The notes under the pieces: model-generated
Database searches by the model: none
Seen by the model: the letters and a program-made list of their open reading frames with translations, nothing else
Told to the model about the DNA's origin: nothing
From: Flavobacterium psychrolimnae
GTDB lineage: Bacteria; Bacteroidota; Bacteroidia; Flavobacteriales; Flavobacteriaceae
NCBI RefSeq assembly: GCF_003312425.1
Contig: NZ_QNUX01000001.1
Span: 1-64,000, forward strand
Direction of reading: 5' to 3'
DNA length: 64,000 bases
Shown here: one piece after another, positions 45,818 to 54,379 of the stretch
Numbering within the stretch: position 1 is the first letter of the stretch
How the letters are laid out: every line of letters begins with the position of its first letter
Translations under genes and position numbers: made by a program

Positions 45818-48800
45818 TTAATTACTATTTCTAGGATTAATTACAGTAAGAAATATATTTATTACTTCATCATAAAAATTAACGAATAGTTTAAACTCTA
45901 AGAATATATTTTCACTGAATTTTAAAATAGTTTCATTAGGCATACCATAAATAGCATTACTTATAATCTTTGAAGCATAATTATTTTTAGATTCAATTGT
46001 TAATGTCTGTAATAAATACAATTCTTTTAAAAACTTACTTAACATAATAGTAATATCTGAATTACCATTTATCGAAAATTGCAAATTCTCAAGACATAAC
46101 TCATAGTAATTCTCTTTATTAGCTAATAAATCTGAAAATTCATTTTTTAATGTTTCAAGATTTATGTCAATTCCCAAATAATTTGCTTTTAACAAAAATC
46201 TATAAAACTCTGAATTACATTTTTCTGGATAATAGGTTAAAAGATATTTTTCTGGATTTAAATAATTATTGTTGATTTTATTTGCCTTTAATAAATATGC
46301 AGAAACATCACTACTAATTAATCTATGATTTTCTCTTATTGAAAGATGCAATGAATCAATAAGATTGTTCATAATAGACCTTTCTAGTTTACCTTCGTTT
46401 TTAGTAAGTTTTAAAACCACATCTAATTTCTCTGCCACTAAATCAATATCACAATTAATCTCAATCCAATCTATTATTGATTTTAAAAAATCTATTCTCT
46501 TGTTGTTAATACCTTCCGGATAAATATGATTTACAATACCTTCAGAAGTTATATTAACACTTAAAGTTGATTCTGGCGAATTTGTTATTACAGAAACTTC
46601 ATTTTCTATTTGAAATTTTTTATTCTTAGAAACAATAAATTTATGTTTAAATTTAAATTTTAATTCTTTTTCCAAATAATAGAATAACATTAATGAGCTG
46701 AAATCCAAAGCAAATTGAACTTTATGATTTTCTTTATCTATATCCCCAGTAATTATATTTGGTATCGTAGTGAATCTAGCATTTTTACTGCTCGTCAAAT
46801 GTAAATAAGCATCAACAAATTTGCTCTTAAATACTGCACTTACAACGGATAGAAACCCAATTCGATAGTTATAATAATCATCTAAACCTTTATCGGCTAT
46901 GATTTTTTCTTCAGTTCCATTGGTACCAAATTGTTCAACTAGAAATTTTGAAAAATCGTTTATATCCGCAGGAATTTCTAAGGATCGAAATCCTAATTCA
47001 TTTATAGGATTTTCAGCTTCAATTGTTATATCTCTATATAGATTTAATGCATCATTGAATATTTCGATTATTTCAATTGTACTTTCTTTGTTCATTAAGG
47101 TATTAACATTAGTGAATTTTTCACCTATTTTTTTACCTAAAAAATCTTTTTGAATTCCTTCTGATTTTAAAATTTTTCTTTTTTCTTTTTTTCCATCAAC
47201 ATTATGAATTACCCAGTGACCTAACTCAACTGAATCATAATTTTTAAAATGTTCTTTAAATAATAATGAACCGCCAAAATAGTTTTGTCTTGCTTCCGTA
47301 TTATTATAATCTATTGCTAAATTGTATAAAATTTCAAATCCTTTTTTAGTGTTATTTTTATTTCTTAATAGGATTCCACTAATTGCAATACCTATTCTTT
47401 CTTCCTCGTAAATATTAGGAATTACGATTGAAAGTTTTTTAATTTTATCAAAATTGGATTTTTTCTCAAGTACTGCTAGATAAAAGTATAAATAATTAAG
47501 ATTCTCTGGAAAATTACTATAAAGTAAGTAGTCTATTTCTTCAAGATTATCTAAATCATTTATTTTTTCGAATAGATCATGCTCAATACGCAATAAATCT
47601 TCATCAATATAGCTGCTCTTCTCTCTCCAAAACTTCAATAATTTTATTAATTCATTACCTTTCCCTTTTGGCGTGTCTTCTTTACTTTGTAACAAGTTGT
47701 GAAGAAAAAATATATACAATTTAAGTGATTCGGATACAATGGTTTTATCAATATAAGTATCCATGAAATTTAATGATTCAAGAGGTTTGCCAAGTTGATT
47801 CAAATTTTCAGCAATGAGATTTTTACAATTATTATCAAATAAATTATTATTTTTAATAGAATTTAAAGAAGCTAAAATTTCTTCTCTATCATACTTTCTT
47901 ATGTATATTAATTCAACAGTTACTTTTAACAATACTTTTAAATCATCAAAAGCGAATTTCCTATCTAAAACTTTTTCAAGTTGAAATATAAACTTGCTTT
48001 TATCATCAAAATGTTGCTGAATATTAAAGAAGGCATTTATCAAGTTAAATAAGTGGTTTTCATCGATGACATCTAATGATTTTAAGTAATTATCATAAAG
48101 GCTATTTACTTCATCATGTCTTGAAAGAAAATGAAGTACAACAGATTTAAAAAGATAGAATTCTGAATGCAATTCACCTTTCAATTTTTCGTATTCCACT
48201 AAACAGTCTAAAGATAATTGAAACTCTTTTTTATGATTTGCTAATTGACAATAGAAACGAGTGTAAATCCATTGAGGTTTTCCTAATTCTTTATATAGCT
48301 CACCCAACGAATTAAAAGACATATCATCATTGGAATTCAAATATTTTAGATAATTCAAGTAAAATTTTTGATGTTTTGAAGTATATGAAATTTCTGTAGA
48401 CTCTAAGCTTTTTGTATAAACATCTAGCAGACTTATTGCCTCAATTATTTCAGGGTCATTTTCAATAATGAAGTTTTCTCCAGATATGTATTTAATTGCA
48501 GTTTTATTAATAATCGAAGTAACTAATAGATCGAGTGTAATTATCCATCCTTGTTTATTTTCAAAGGTAACTACTTTGTATTTTTCAAAATCAAATGATA
48601 ATTGAAGACCATAATTATTCAAATCGTTGAACCTTTTTAGTTTTCCTCCTAATAGGTTAAAAATTATATTTTGCTGGAAATTGTAATTATTAAAAACGAC
48701 TTTAGGAAGAGATTGTAAAAAAGATTTAATATCATCCGATGTTACCGATTTTACAAACCATGCTGTAAGATTATAATTATCTAAATTTAAAATATTATCA

Positions 48801-49219
48801 GCTAAATCTATTGCATTTTTTCTATCTGATATATTTAGATATTCGATACAAGCTCTAGTTTTTAATTCCTCATCTTCCTTATTTAGATTGTAGGCTTTAA
48901 TGAAATCTAATGCAGATTCTTCTTTTGAAAAATTCTCTAATTCTCTTTTACAAAGTGCTTTTAGAAAAAGTATTTTACTAGATATTTTATTATCATTTGG
49001 TATATTAGTCTCTGTAATACGTTTTTCTAAATCAATAAGTAAATCAAGTGCAGTTATTGGTTTAAATTCCAAAATCAATCTGTTAATGTTTTTAATTTGT
49101 GCTTGATAATCAGACAGAAGAAAAGCCAAGCCTTCAATTACATTTGTTACATTATAAGTGTCTCCAATATTAGCATTATTGGCATGAATTGTTCCTGTAT
49201 TTAAATTTTTAATTTCCAT
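45818..49219 (-). CDS. Large TPR / GreAB-C-like / PIN-like protein with N-terminal tag; putative conflict-system effector
   Basis: A 1133-aa protein from the ATG at 49219. Residues 4-22 form a short tag (KNLNTG...NIGDTY) like the C-terminal tag of the upstream protein. Residues about 45-650 are repeated helix pairs of TPR type. Residues about 663-703 (ELGHWVIHNVDGKKE...LGKKIGEKF) resemble the beta-barrel C-terminal domain of GreA/GreB. Residues about 834-865 (FALDFSSLMLFYYLEKEL) look like the start of a PIN nuclease domain with D839, and LISSDVSAYLL (D971) could be a later acidic motif. I recall a named PIN-TPR-GreABC family linked to bacterial conflict systems; this was not looked up. The gene overlaps the upstream one by 11 bases and is visibly more AT-rich than its neighbours. 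Cleavage of RNA is a guess from the PIN-like part. Confidence 0.75.
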   Translation of the reverse strand: MEIKNLNTGTIHANNANIGDTYNVTNVIEGLAFLLSDYQAQIKNINRLILEFKPITALDLLIDLEKRITETNIPNDNKISSKILFLKALCKRELENFSKEESALDFIKAYNLNKEDEELKTRACIEYLNISDRKNAIDLADNILNLDNYNLTAWFVKSVTSDDIKSFLQSLPKVVFNNYNFQQNIIFNLLGGKLKRFNDLNNYGLQLSFDFEKYKVVTFENKQGWIITLDLLVTSIINKTAIKYISGENFIIENDPEIIEAISLLDVYTKSLESTEISYTSKHQKFYLNYLKYLNSNDDMSFNSLGELYKELGKPQWIYTRFYCQLANHKKEFQLSLDCLVEYEKLKGELHSEFYLFKSVVLHFLSRHDEVNSLYDNYLKSLDVIDENHLFNLINAFFNIQQHFDDKSKFIFQLEKVLDRKFAFDDLKVLLKVTVELIYIRKYDREEILASLNSIKNNNLFDNNCKNLIAENLNQLGKPLESLNFMDTYIDKTIVSESLKLYIFFLHNLLQSKEDTPKGKGNELIKLLKFWREKSSYIDEDLLRIEHDLFEKINDLDNLEEIDYLLYSNFPENLNYLYFYLAVLEKKSNFDKIKKLSIVIPNIYEEERIGIAISGILLRNKNNTKKGFEILYNLAIDYNNTEARQNYFGGSLLFKEHFKNYDSVELGHWVIHNVDGKKEKRKILKSEGIQKDFLGKKIGEKFTNVNTLMNKESTIEIIEIFNDALNLYRDITIEAENPINELGFRSLEIPADINDFSKFLVEQFGTNGTEEKIIADKGLDDYYNYRIGFLSVVSAVFKSKFVDAYLHLTSSKNARFTTIPNIITGDIDKENHKVQFALDFSSLMLFYYLEKELKFKFKHKFIVSKNKKFQIENEVSVITNSPESTLSVNITSEGIVNHIYPEGINNKRIDFLKSIIDWIEINCDIDLVAEKLDVVLKLTKNEGKLERSIMNNLIDSLHLSIRENHRLISSDVSAYLLKANKINNNYLNPEKYLLTYYPEKCNSEFYRFLLKANYLGIDINLETLKNEFSDLLANKENYYELCLENLQFSINGNSDITIMLSKFLKELYLLQTLTIESKNNYASKIISNAIYGMPNETILKFSENIFLEFKLFVNFYDEVINIFLTVINPRNSN

Positions 49220-49595
49220 AATCATCCCCAATTCTGAAATCACCTCCTCTAGTATTTACATTTCCAGTATTTACATTTTTACTATAAGAAATAGTATTCT
49301 CGATTTTTGGTATTTTTTCAATAATCTCTTTTAAAAAGTTTTCAAATTTAAGATTATCTTCGAGAGAGTTTTCGATTATCACCTTCACTATATTGAGCTT
49401 TTCTTTATTTCCAGGATCTTCTTGAAGTTCTAACAATACTTTCTTTGGTTTATCATCTTTAAAAAACAAAGATTTAAACCAGCTAATTGCTTCTTCTGAA
49501 ACACTCTCAAATCCTTTTTCAGTAAATTTTTCAATACCTTTTTTTCCTAATTCAAGTAAAAAAGGTGTAATGATTGCCATTGTGATCGGTTCCAT
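49209..49595 (-). CDS. Small helical protein with C-terminal tag, partner of the large effector
   Basis: A 128-aa protein. Residues about 1-50 are helical (MEPITMAIITPFLLELGKKG, then SEEAISWFKSLFFKDD). Residues 50-98 contain a second helical unit (LLELQEDPGNKEKLNIVKVI). The C-terminal 106-126 is a Gly/Asn/Asp-rich tag (KNVNTG...RIGDDY). Similar small proteins with an LxxLxxDPxxxxx helical core and a short Gly-rich tail accompany NTPase- or protease-based conflict systems in other bacteria; this is from memory. It has a promoter 34 bases upstream and its stop lies inside the start region of the large gene, so the two are translationally linked. An alternative start is M6 at 49580. Confidence 0.75.
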   Translation of the reverse strand: MEPITMAIITPFLLELGKKGIEKFTEKGFESVSEEAISWFKSLFFKDDKPKKVLLELQEDPGNKEKLNIVKVIIENSLEDNLKFENFLKEIIEKIPKIENTISYSKNVNTGNVNTRGGDFRIGDDYGN

Positions 49596-49628
49596 AATAT
49601 TTTAATTTTTCATTATTCCAATTTCCCT

Positions 49629-49657
49629 CAAATATAACTATAATAAACTACTTACAA
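49629..49657 (-). promoter_or_regulatory. Promoter of the two-gene tag/PIN cassette
   Basis: Minus strand: TTG at 49657-49655, an 18-base spacer and TATATTTG at 49636-49629, a full -7 match, 33 bases ahead of the ATG at 49595. Confidence 0.6.
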
Positions 49658-49727
49658 TTACGTAAACCCATAATCCCAACAATTATACTACAATCCCTAA
49701 TCATTCTCCTTATTAGGATTCGCGTAA

Positions 49728-49828
49728 GGGATGGAAGTGGCATCCTTTTATAAATCCTCATCCCGAAGCTTCGGGATTGGGAATTTATAAAAGATACAAC
49801 GAAGAGCCCGACCCGCAGGGATACGCCC
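49728..49828 (+). repeat. Flavobacterial intergenic hairpin element, copy 3
   Basis: Runs GGGATGGAAGTGGCATCC, an 11-base stem (49745-49755 with 49783-49793) enclosing an 18-base perfect palindrome (49760-49777), then AAAGATAC and GAGCCCGACC. Same plan as copy 2. It sits between the leftward tag/PIN cassette and the rightward MarR gene. The open frame read across it on the minus strand is not a gene. Confidence 0.65.
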
Positions 49829-49928
49829 AAAAAATATTAATTACTCTTAAAAAACGGTATAATCTCCTCTATTTCAGCGGGGATTTTTTATATTTAATGC
49901 TTTTTAACAAAAAAATATTTTAATATAT

Positions 49929-49959
49929 TATGCATGCATAGTATTTTTTATTATATTTG
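49929..49959 (+). promoter_or_regulatory. marR promoter with 12-base palindrome (likely operator)
   Basis: A -7 box TATATTTG at 49952-49959 lies 18 bases before the marR start. A perfect palindrome TATGCATGCATA at 49929-49940 covers the place where the -33 box would be. That is a fitting site for MarR autoregulation. Confidence 0.5.
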
Positions 49960-49977
49960 AAATCGATATAGTTACTT

Positions 49978-50487
49978 ATGAAAGATAAAACGATAGATTA
50001 TATTTTACGTGCCACCTGGCAAGCAGTGGCCAGAATGTATAATGAAGAAGCATCGAAATACGATGCGAGCATGGCTACTGGTTTCGCTTTATTGAGTATT
50101 GATAAGGAAGGTGGAACGCCATCGACCTCGTTAGGTCCAAAAATGGGAATGGAAGCTACGAGTCTGACTAGAACGCTGAAATCTATGGAGGAAAAAGGCT
50201 TAATCATTCGCAAGAAAAACCCTGTGGATGGCCGTGGGGTTTTGATTTACCTGACGGATTTTGGTAAAGAAAAAAGAGAATTGTCAAAAAATACCGTGTT
50301 GAAATTTAATGAAACGGTCAAACAAACTATTTCGGCAGAAAAACTGCAGCATTTTATAGAAGTTGCGGAAACCATCAATGAATTGATTCAAGACAAAAAT
50401 ATATTTACACATACGAGCGTCAGCGAACTGGCGGAACAAACTGAAAAAACAGAGAATGACACTACTAAAATTGATTCCCATCAATAA
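49978..50487 (+). CDS. MarR-family regulator of the beta-oxidation operon
   Basis: A 169-aa winged-helix regulator with the MarR fold: MATGFALLSIDKEGGTPSTSLG, then MEATSLTRTLKSMEEKGLI (recognition helix and wing) and KKNPVDGRGVLIYLTDFG. It heads the fadN-fadA-fadE genes with a 42-base gap. MarR repressors in such places usually respond to acyl-CoA or fatty acids; here that is inferred from context. Confidence 0.88.
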   Translation: MKDKTIDYILRATWQAVARMYNEEASKYDASMATGFALLSIDKEGGTPSTSLGPKMGMEATSLTRTLKSMEEKGLIIRKKNPVDGRGVLIYLTDFGKEKRELSKNTVLKFNETVKQTISAEKLQHFIEVAETINELIQDKNIFTHTSVSELAEQTEKTENDTTKIDSHQ

Positions 50488-50529
50488 AATAGCGCTGTTG
50501 TTTTCTAATGAAAATCAAATATTATTTAT

Positions 50530-52920
50530 ATGAAACGCACAATTAAAAAAGTTGCAGTAATTGGATCCGGAATTATGGGTTCAGGAATTGCCTGCCATTT
50601 TGCTAACATTGGAGTCGAAGTCCTATTATTAGACATTGTTCCAAGAGAACTTACCGAAGCGGAAGCTAAAAAAGGACTGACTTTAGAAAGCAAAATCGTT
50701 AGAAACCGATTGGTAAATGAGCATTTGGCTAATTCCCTGAAATCGAAACCCTCTCCTATTTACAGTCAGAAATTTGCAAGCAGAATCACAACTGGAAATA
50801 CTACTGATGACATGGCGAAGATCGCTACTGTGGATTGGATTATTGAGGTTGTAGTGGAACGTTTGGACATCAAGAAAATGGTTTTTGAACAAATTGAGAA
50901 ATTTAGAAAACCGGGAACCTTAGTGACTTCAAACACTTCTGGAATTCCAATTCACTTTATGAGTGAAGGAAGAAGCGAAGATTTCCAAAAGCATTTCTGC
51001 GGGACACACTTTTTTAACCCTGCGCGTTATTTAAAATTATTCGAAATCATTCCTGGTCCACAAACAGCATCGGAAGTTTTGGATTTCCTAACTGATTATG
51101 GTTCAAGATTCTTAGGGAAAACTTCGGTCGTGGCCAAAGATACTCCGGCATTTATTGGTAACCGAATCGGGATTTACGGGATTCAAAGTTTGTTTCATTT
51201 GGTTAAAGAAATGGGATTAACGATTGAAGAAGTGGATAAATTGACTGGTCCAGTTATTGGAAGACCAAAATCGGCTACTTTCAGAACGGTTGACGTAGTT
51301 GGATTGGATACTTTGGTACACGTTGCCAACGGAATCTATGAAAATTGTCCGAATGACGAACAACACGATTTGTTTAAATTACCAGATTTCGTCAACAAAA
51401 TGATGGAAAACAAATGGTTGGGTAGCAAAACAGGTCAAGGTTTTTACAAAAAAGTAGACAAGGATATTCTGTCTTTGGATTTAGATACTTTAGAATACCG
51501 TGCTGCTAAAAAAGCTTCATTCGCTACTTTGGAACTGACAAAAACAATTGATAAACCAATTGACCGTTTTAAAGTTTTGGTAAAAGGAAAAGACAAAGCA
51601 GGAGAATTTTACAGAAAAAGTTTTTCTGGAATGTTTGCTTATGTTTCCAACAGAATTCCTGAAATCTCAGATGAATTATACAAAATTGACGATGCAATGA
51701 AAGCCGGTTTTGGATGGGAAAATGGTCCTTTCGAAATTTGGGATGCCATTGGTGTCGAAAAAGGAATTGAAATCATGAAAGCGGAAGGTCTTGAGCCAGC
51801 TGCTTGGGTTACTGAAATGTTAGCTTCTGGAAGTACTAGTTTTTATTCTATAAAAGAAGGGGCAACTTTTTTCTACAATATCCCTACAAAATCGCAAACT
51901 AAAATTCCTGGTCAGGATTCATTTATCATCCTGAACAACATTCGCGAAAGCAAAAAAGTGTGGAGCAATAGTGGAGCGATTATACAAGACTTAGGAGACG
52001 GAATTTTGAATTTAGAATTCCAATCTAAAATGAATACGATTGGCGGCGATGTTTTACAAGCTATCAATAAAGCCATTGACTTATCTGAAAAAGAATATCA
52101 AGGTCTAGTTATTGGAAATCAAGCAGCGAATTTCTCTGTTGGAGCTAATATCGGAATGATTTTCATGATGGCAGTCGAGCAAGAATACGATGAGTTGAAT
52201 ATGGCGATCAAAATGTTCCAAGACACGATGATGCGCGTACGTTACTCCGGAATTCCAGTTGTAGTTGCGCCACACGGAATGACTTTTGGTGGTGGATGCG
52301 AAATGAGTTTGCATGCTGACAAAGTTGTTGCTGCAGCAGAAACGTATATGGGATTGGTAGAATTTGGTGTTGGGGTAATTCCTGGCGGTGGAGGATCGAA
52401 AGAAATGGCATTGCGTGCAGCAGATTTATTCCATAAAAATGACGTGGAATTGAACGTATTGCAAGAATATTTCTTGACAATTGCTATGGCAAAAGTATCT
52501 ACTTCAGGTTACGAAGCTTTTGATACCGGACTTTTACAACAAGGGAAAGATATCATCGTAGTCAACAAAGACCGTCAGATTGCCGAAGCGAAGAAACACG
52601 CTTTACTAATGGCAGAAGCAGGTTACACACAACCAATTCGCAGAAGCGATGTGAAAGTTCTTGGAAAACAAGCTTTGGGAATGTTCTTAGTAGGAACTGA
52701 CCAAATGGAAGCCGGAAAATACATCTCGGAACATGACAAGAAAATCGCTAACAAACTGGCTTATGTAATGGCTGGTGGTGATTTATCTGAACCAACTTTA
52801 GTAACCGAACAATATTTATTGGATTTGGAACGTGAAGCTTTCTTGTCTTTGTGTACCGAAAGAAAAACATTGGAGAGAATCCAGTTTATGTTAACGAAAG
52901 GGAAACCGCTACGTAATTAG
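50530..52920 (+). CDS. fadN: 3-hydroxyacyl-CoA dehydrogenase / enoyl-CoA hydratase, FadN type
   Basis: A 796-aa bifunctional beta-oxidation enzyme. The dehydrogenase half comes first (NAD motif VAVIGSGIMGSG at 8-19; HFFNPARYLKLFEIIPG), the second dehydrogenase C-domain near 310-430 follows, and the enoyl-CoA hydratase half is at about 480-740 (ANFSVGANI, TFGGGCEMSLHAD, GVGVIPGGGG). This order is the reverse of E. coli FadB and matches Bacillus FadN. It is followed by the thiolase gene after 76 bases. Confidence 0.92.
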   Translation: MKRTIKKVAVIGSGIMGSGIACHFANIGVEVLLLDIVPRELTEAEAKKGLTLESKIVRNRLVNEHLANSLKSKPSPIYSQKFASRITTGNTTDDMAKIATVDWIIEVVVERLDIKKMVFEQIEKFRKPGTLVTSNTSGIPIHFMSEGRSEDFQKHFCGTHFFNPARYLKLFEIIPGPQTASEVLDFLTDYGSRFLGKTSVVAKDTPAFIGNRIGIYGIQSLFHLVKEMGLTIEEVDKLTGPVIGRPKSATFRTVDVVGLDTLVHVANGIYENCPNDEQHDLFKLPDFVNKMMENKWLGSKTGQGFYKKVDKDILSLDLDTLEYRAAKKASFATLELTKTIDKPIDRFKVLVKGKDKAGEFYRKSFSGMFAYVSNRIPEISDELYKIDDAMKAGFGWENGPFEIWDAIGVEKGIEIMKAEGLEPAAWVTEMLASGSTSFYSIKEGATFFYNIPTKSQTKIPGQDSFIILNNIRESKKVWSNSGAIIQDLGDGILNLEFQSKMNTIGGDVLQAINKAIDLSEKEYQGLVIGNQAANFSVGANIGMIFMMAVEQEYDELNMAIKMFQDTMMRVRYSGIPVVVAPHGMTFGGGCEMSLHADKVVAAAETYMGLVEFGVGVIPGGGGSKEMALRAADLFHKNDVELNVLQEYFLTIAMAKVSTSGYEAFDTGLLQQGKDIIVVNKDRQIAEAKKHALLMAEAGYTQPIRRSDVKVLGKQALGMFLVGTDQMEAGKYISEHDKKIANKLAYVMAGGDLSEPTLVTEQYLLDLEREAFLSLCTERKTLERIQFMLTKGKPLRN

Positions 52921-52996
52921 AAAATAGAACAAAGAGAATAGATTATAGATTTAAAATATTCTATTCTCTATATTCTCAACTCTTAAAAGAAAAAAA

Positions 52997-54178
52997 ATGA
53001 AAACAGCCTATATAGTAAAAGCATACAGAACAGCCGTGGGGAAAGCTCCAAAAGGCGTGTTTAGATTTAAACGCCCTGATGAATTGGCAGCAGAAACGAT
53101 TCAGTTTATGATGAATGAGTTGCCTGATTTCGACAAAAAACGTATTGACGACGTTATGGTGGGAAATGCGATGCCGGAAGCAGAACAAGGACTAAACGTG
53201 GGACGATTAATTTCCTTAATGGGATTGAAAATCGAAGATGTTCCGGGTGTAACCGTAAACCGTTATTGCGCGTCAGGTTTAGAAACAATTGGTATGGCTA
53301 CAGCCAAAATCCAGTCTGGAATGGCGGATTGTATCATTGCAGGTGGAGCCGAAAGCATGAGTTTTATTCCAATGGGAGGTTACAAACCGACACCGGATTA
53401 CGCTGTTGCAAAAGCTGGAAACGAAGATTACTATTGGGGAATGGGACTAACTGCGGAAGCGGTTGCCAAACAATTCAATGTATCTCGTGCGGACCAAGAT
53501 GAGTTTGCTTATAACTCACACATGAAAGCCCTTAAAGCACAAGCTGAAGGCAAATTTGACAAACAAATTGTTCCTATTACTGTGGAACAAACGTTTATCA
53601 ATGAAAATGGTAAAAAAGAGACTAAATCGTATATCGTAAATAAAGATGAAGGTCCTAGAGCAGGAACTTCTGTAGAAGCTTTGGCAGGTTTAAGACCAGT
53701 TTTTGAAGCGAACGGAAGCGTAACGGCAGGAAACTCTTCTCAAATGAGTGATGGAGCAGCATTTGTTCTAATTATGAGCGAAGAAATGGTAAAAGAATTG
53801 AACCTTACTCCTATTGCCCGTTTGGTAAACTTTGCATCAGCTGGGGTGGAACCAAGAATCATGGGAATTGGACCAGTAAAAGCGATTCCAAAAGCCTTGA
53901 AGCAAGCGGGATTAACATTGAATGATATTGATTTAATTGAGTTAAACGAAGCGTTCGCCTCACAAGCATTAGCAGTAACGAGAGAACTAAACCTAAATCC
54001 TGATATTATCAATGTCAATGGTGGAGCAATTGCATTAGGTCACCCACTGGGTTGTACCGGAGCTAAACTTTCTGTTCAATTATTCGATGAAATGCAACGC
54101 AGAGGAAGCAAATACGGAATTGTGAGTATGTGTGTGGGAACTGGCCAAGGAAGCGCTGGGATTTATGAGTTGCTTTAA
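52997..54178 (+). CDS. fadA: Acetyl-CoA C-acyltransferase (thiolase)
   Basis: A 393-aa thiolase for the last step of beta-oxidation. Catalytic residues: C91 in NRYCASGLE, H349 in ALGHPLG and C379 in SMCVGTGQG. Other motifs are GGAESMSFIPMGG and IELNEAFASQALA. The gene sits between fadN and fadE, like the Bacillus fadNAE operon. After its stop comes a purine-rich tandem repeat and an inserted S23-type gene. Confidence 0.92.
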   Translation: MKTAYIVKAYRTAVGKAPKGVFRFKRPDELAAETIQFMMNELPDFDKKRIDDVMVGNAMPEAEQGLNVGRLISLMGLKIEDVPGVTVNRYCASGLETIGMATAKIQSGMADCIIAGGAESMSFIPMGGYKPTPDYAVAKAGNEDYYWGMGLTAEAVAKQFNVSRADQDEFAYNSHMKALKAQAEGKFDKQIVPITVEQTFINENGKKETKSYIVNKDEGPRAGTSVEALAGLRPVFEANGSVTAGNSSQMSDGAAFVLIMSEEMVKELNLTPIARLVNFASAGVEPRIMGIGPVKAIPKALKQAGLTLNDIDLIELNEAFASQALAVTRELNLNPDIINVNGGAIALGHPLGCTGAKLSVQLFDEMQRRGSKYGIVSMCVGTGQGSAGIYELL

Positions 54179-54185
54179 AAATTTA

Positions 54186-54269
54186 GAGTAAAGAGTAAAG
54201 AATAAAGAATAAAGAGTAAAGAATAAAGAATAAAGAGTAAAGAGTAAAGAGTAAAGAGTAAAGAGCAGA
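54186..54269 (+). repeat. Tandem 7-base repeat GARTAAA
   Basis: Eleven uninterrupted 7-base units, GAGTAAA or GAATAAA (54186-54262), and one degenerate unit (GAGCAGA), directly after the thiolase stop. A related sequence in inverted orientation, ATTCTTTACTCTA, lies at 54758-54770 on the far side of the next gene. Confidence 0.8.
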
Positions 54270-54379
54270 GAATTTAGAATATTGAGGAGAAAATATGGAA
54301 TAAAGAGTTTTGAATAACAATCTAATCTGGAATAAGGGAAAATCTTTTTCTGCTCTCTTTTTTCAATTTTCTAAAAAAA

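Noticed and set aside
45818-49219. Large gene as a plain TPR housekeeping protein
   Set aside because: The shared tag, GreAB-C-like and PIN-like segments and AT-rich island setting argue against it, though the PIN call is not proven.
49648-49830. 60-aa minus-strand open frame near the marR gene
   Set aside because: It is read from the intergenic hairpin element; such frames are common false genes in Flavobacterium.
54186-54269. Tandem repeat considered as a CRISPR array
   Set aside because: Units are 7 bases with no spacers, and no cas genes are present.
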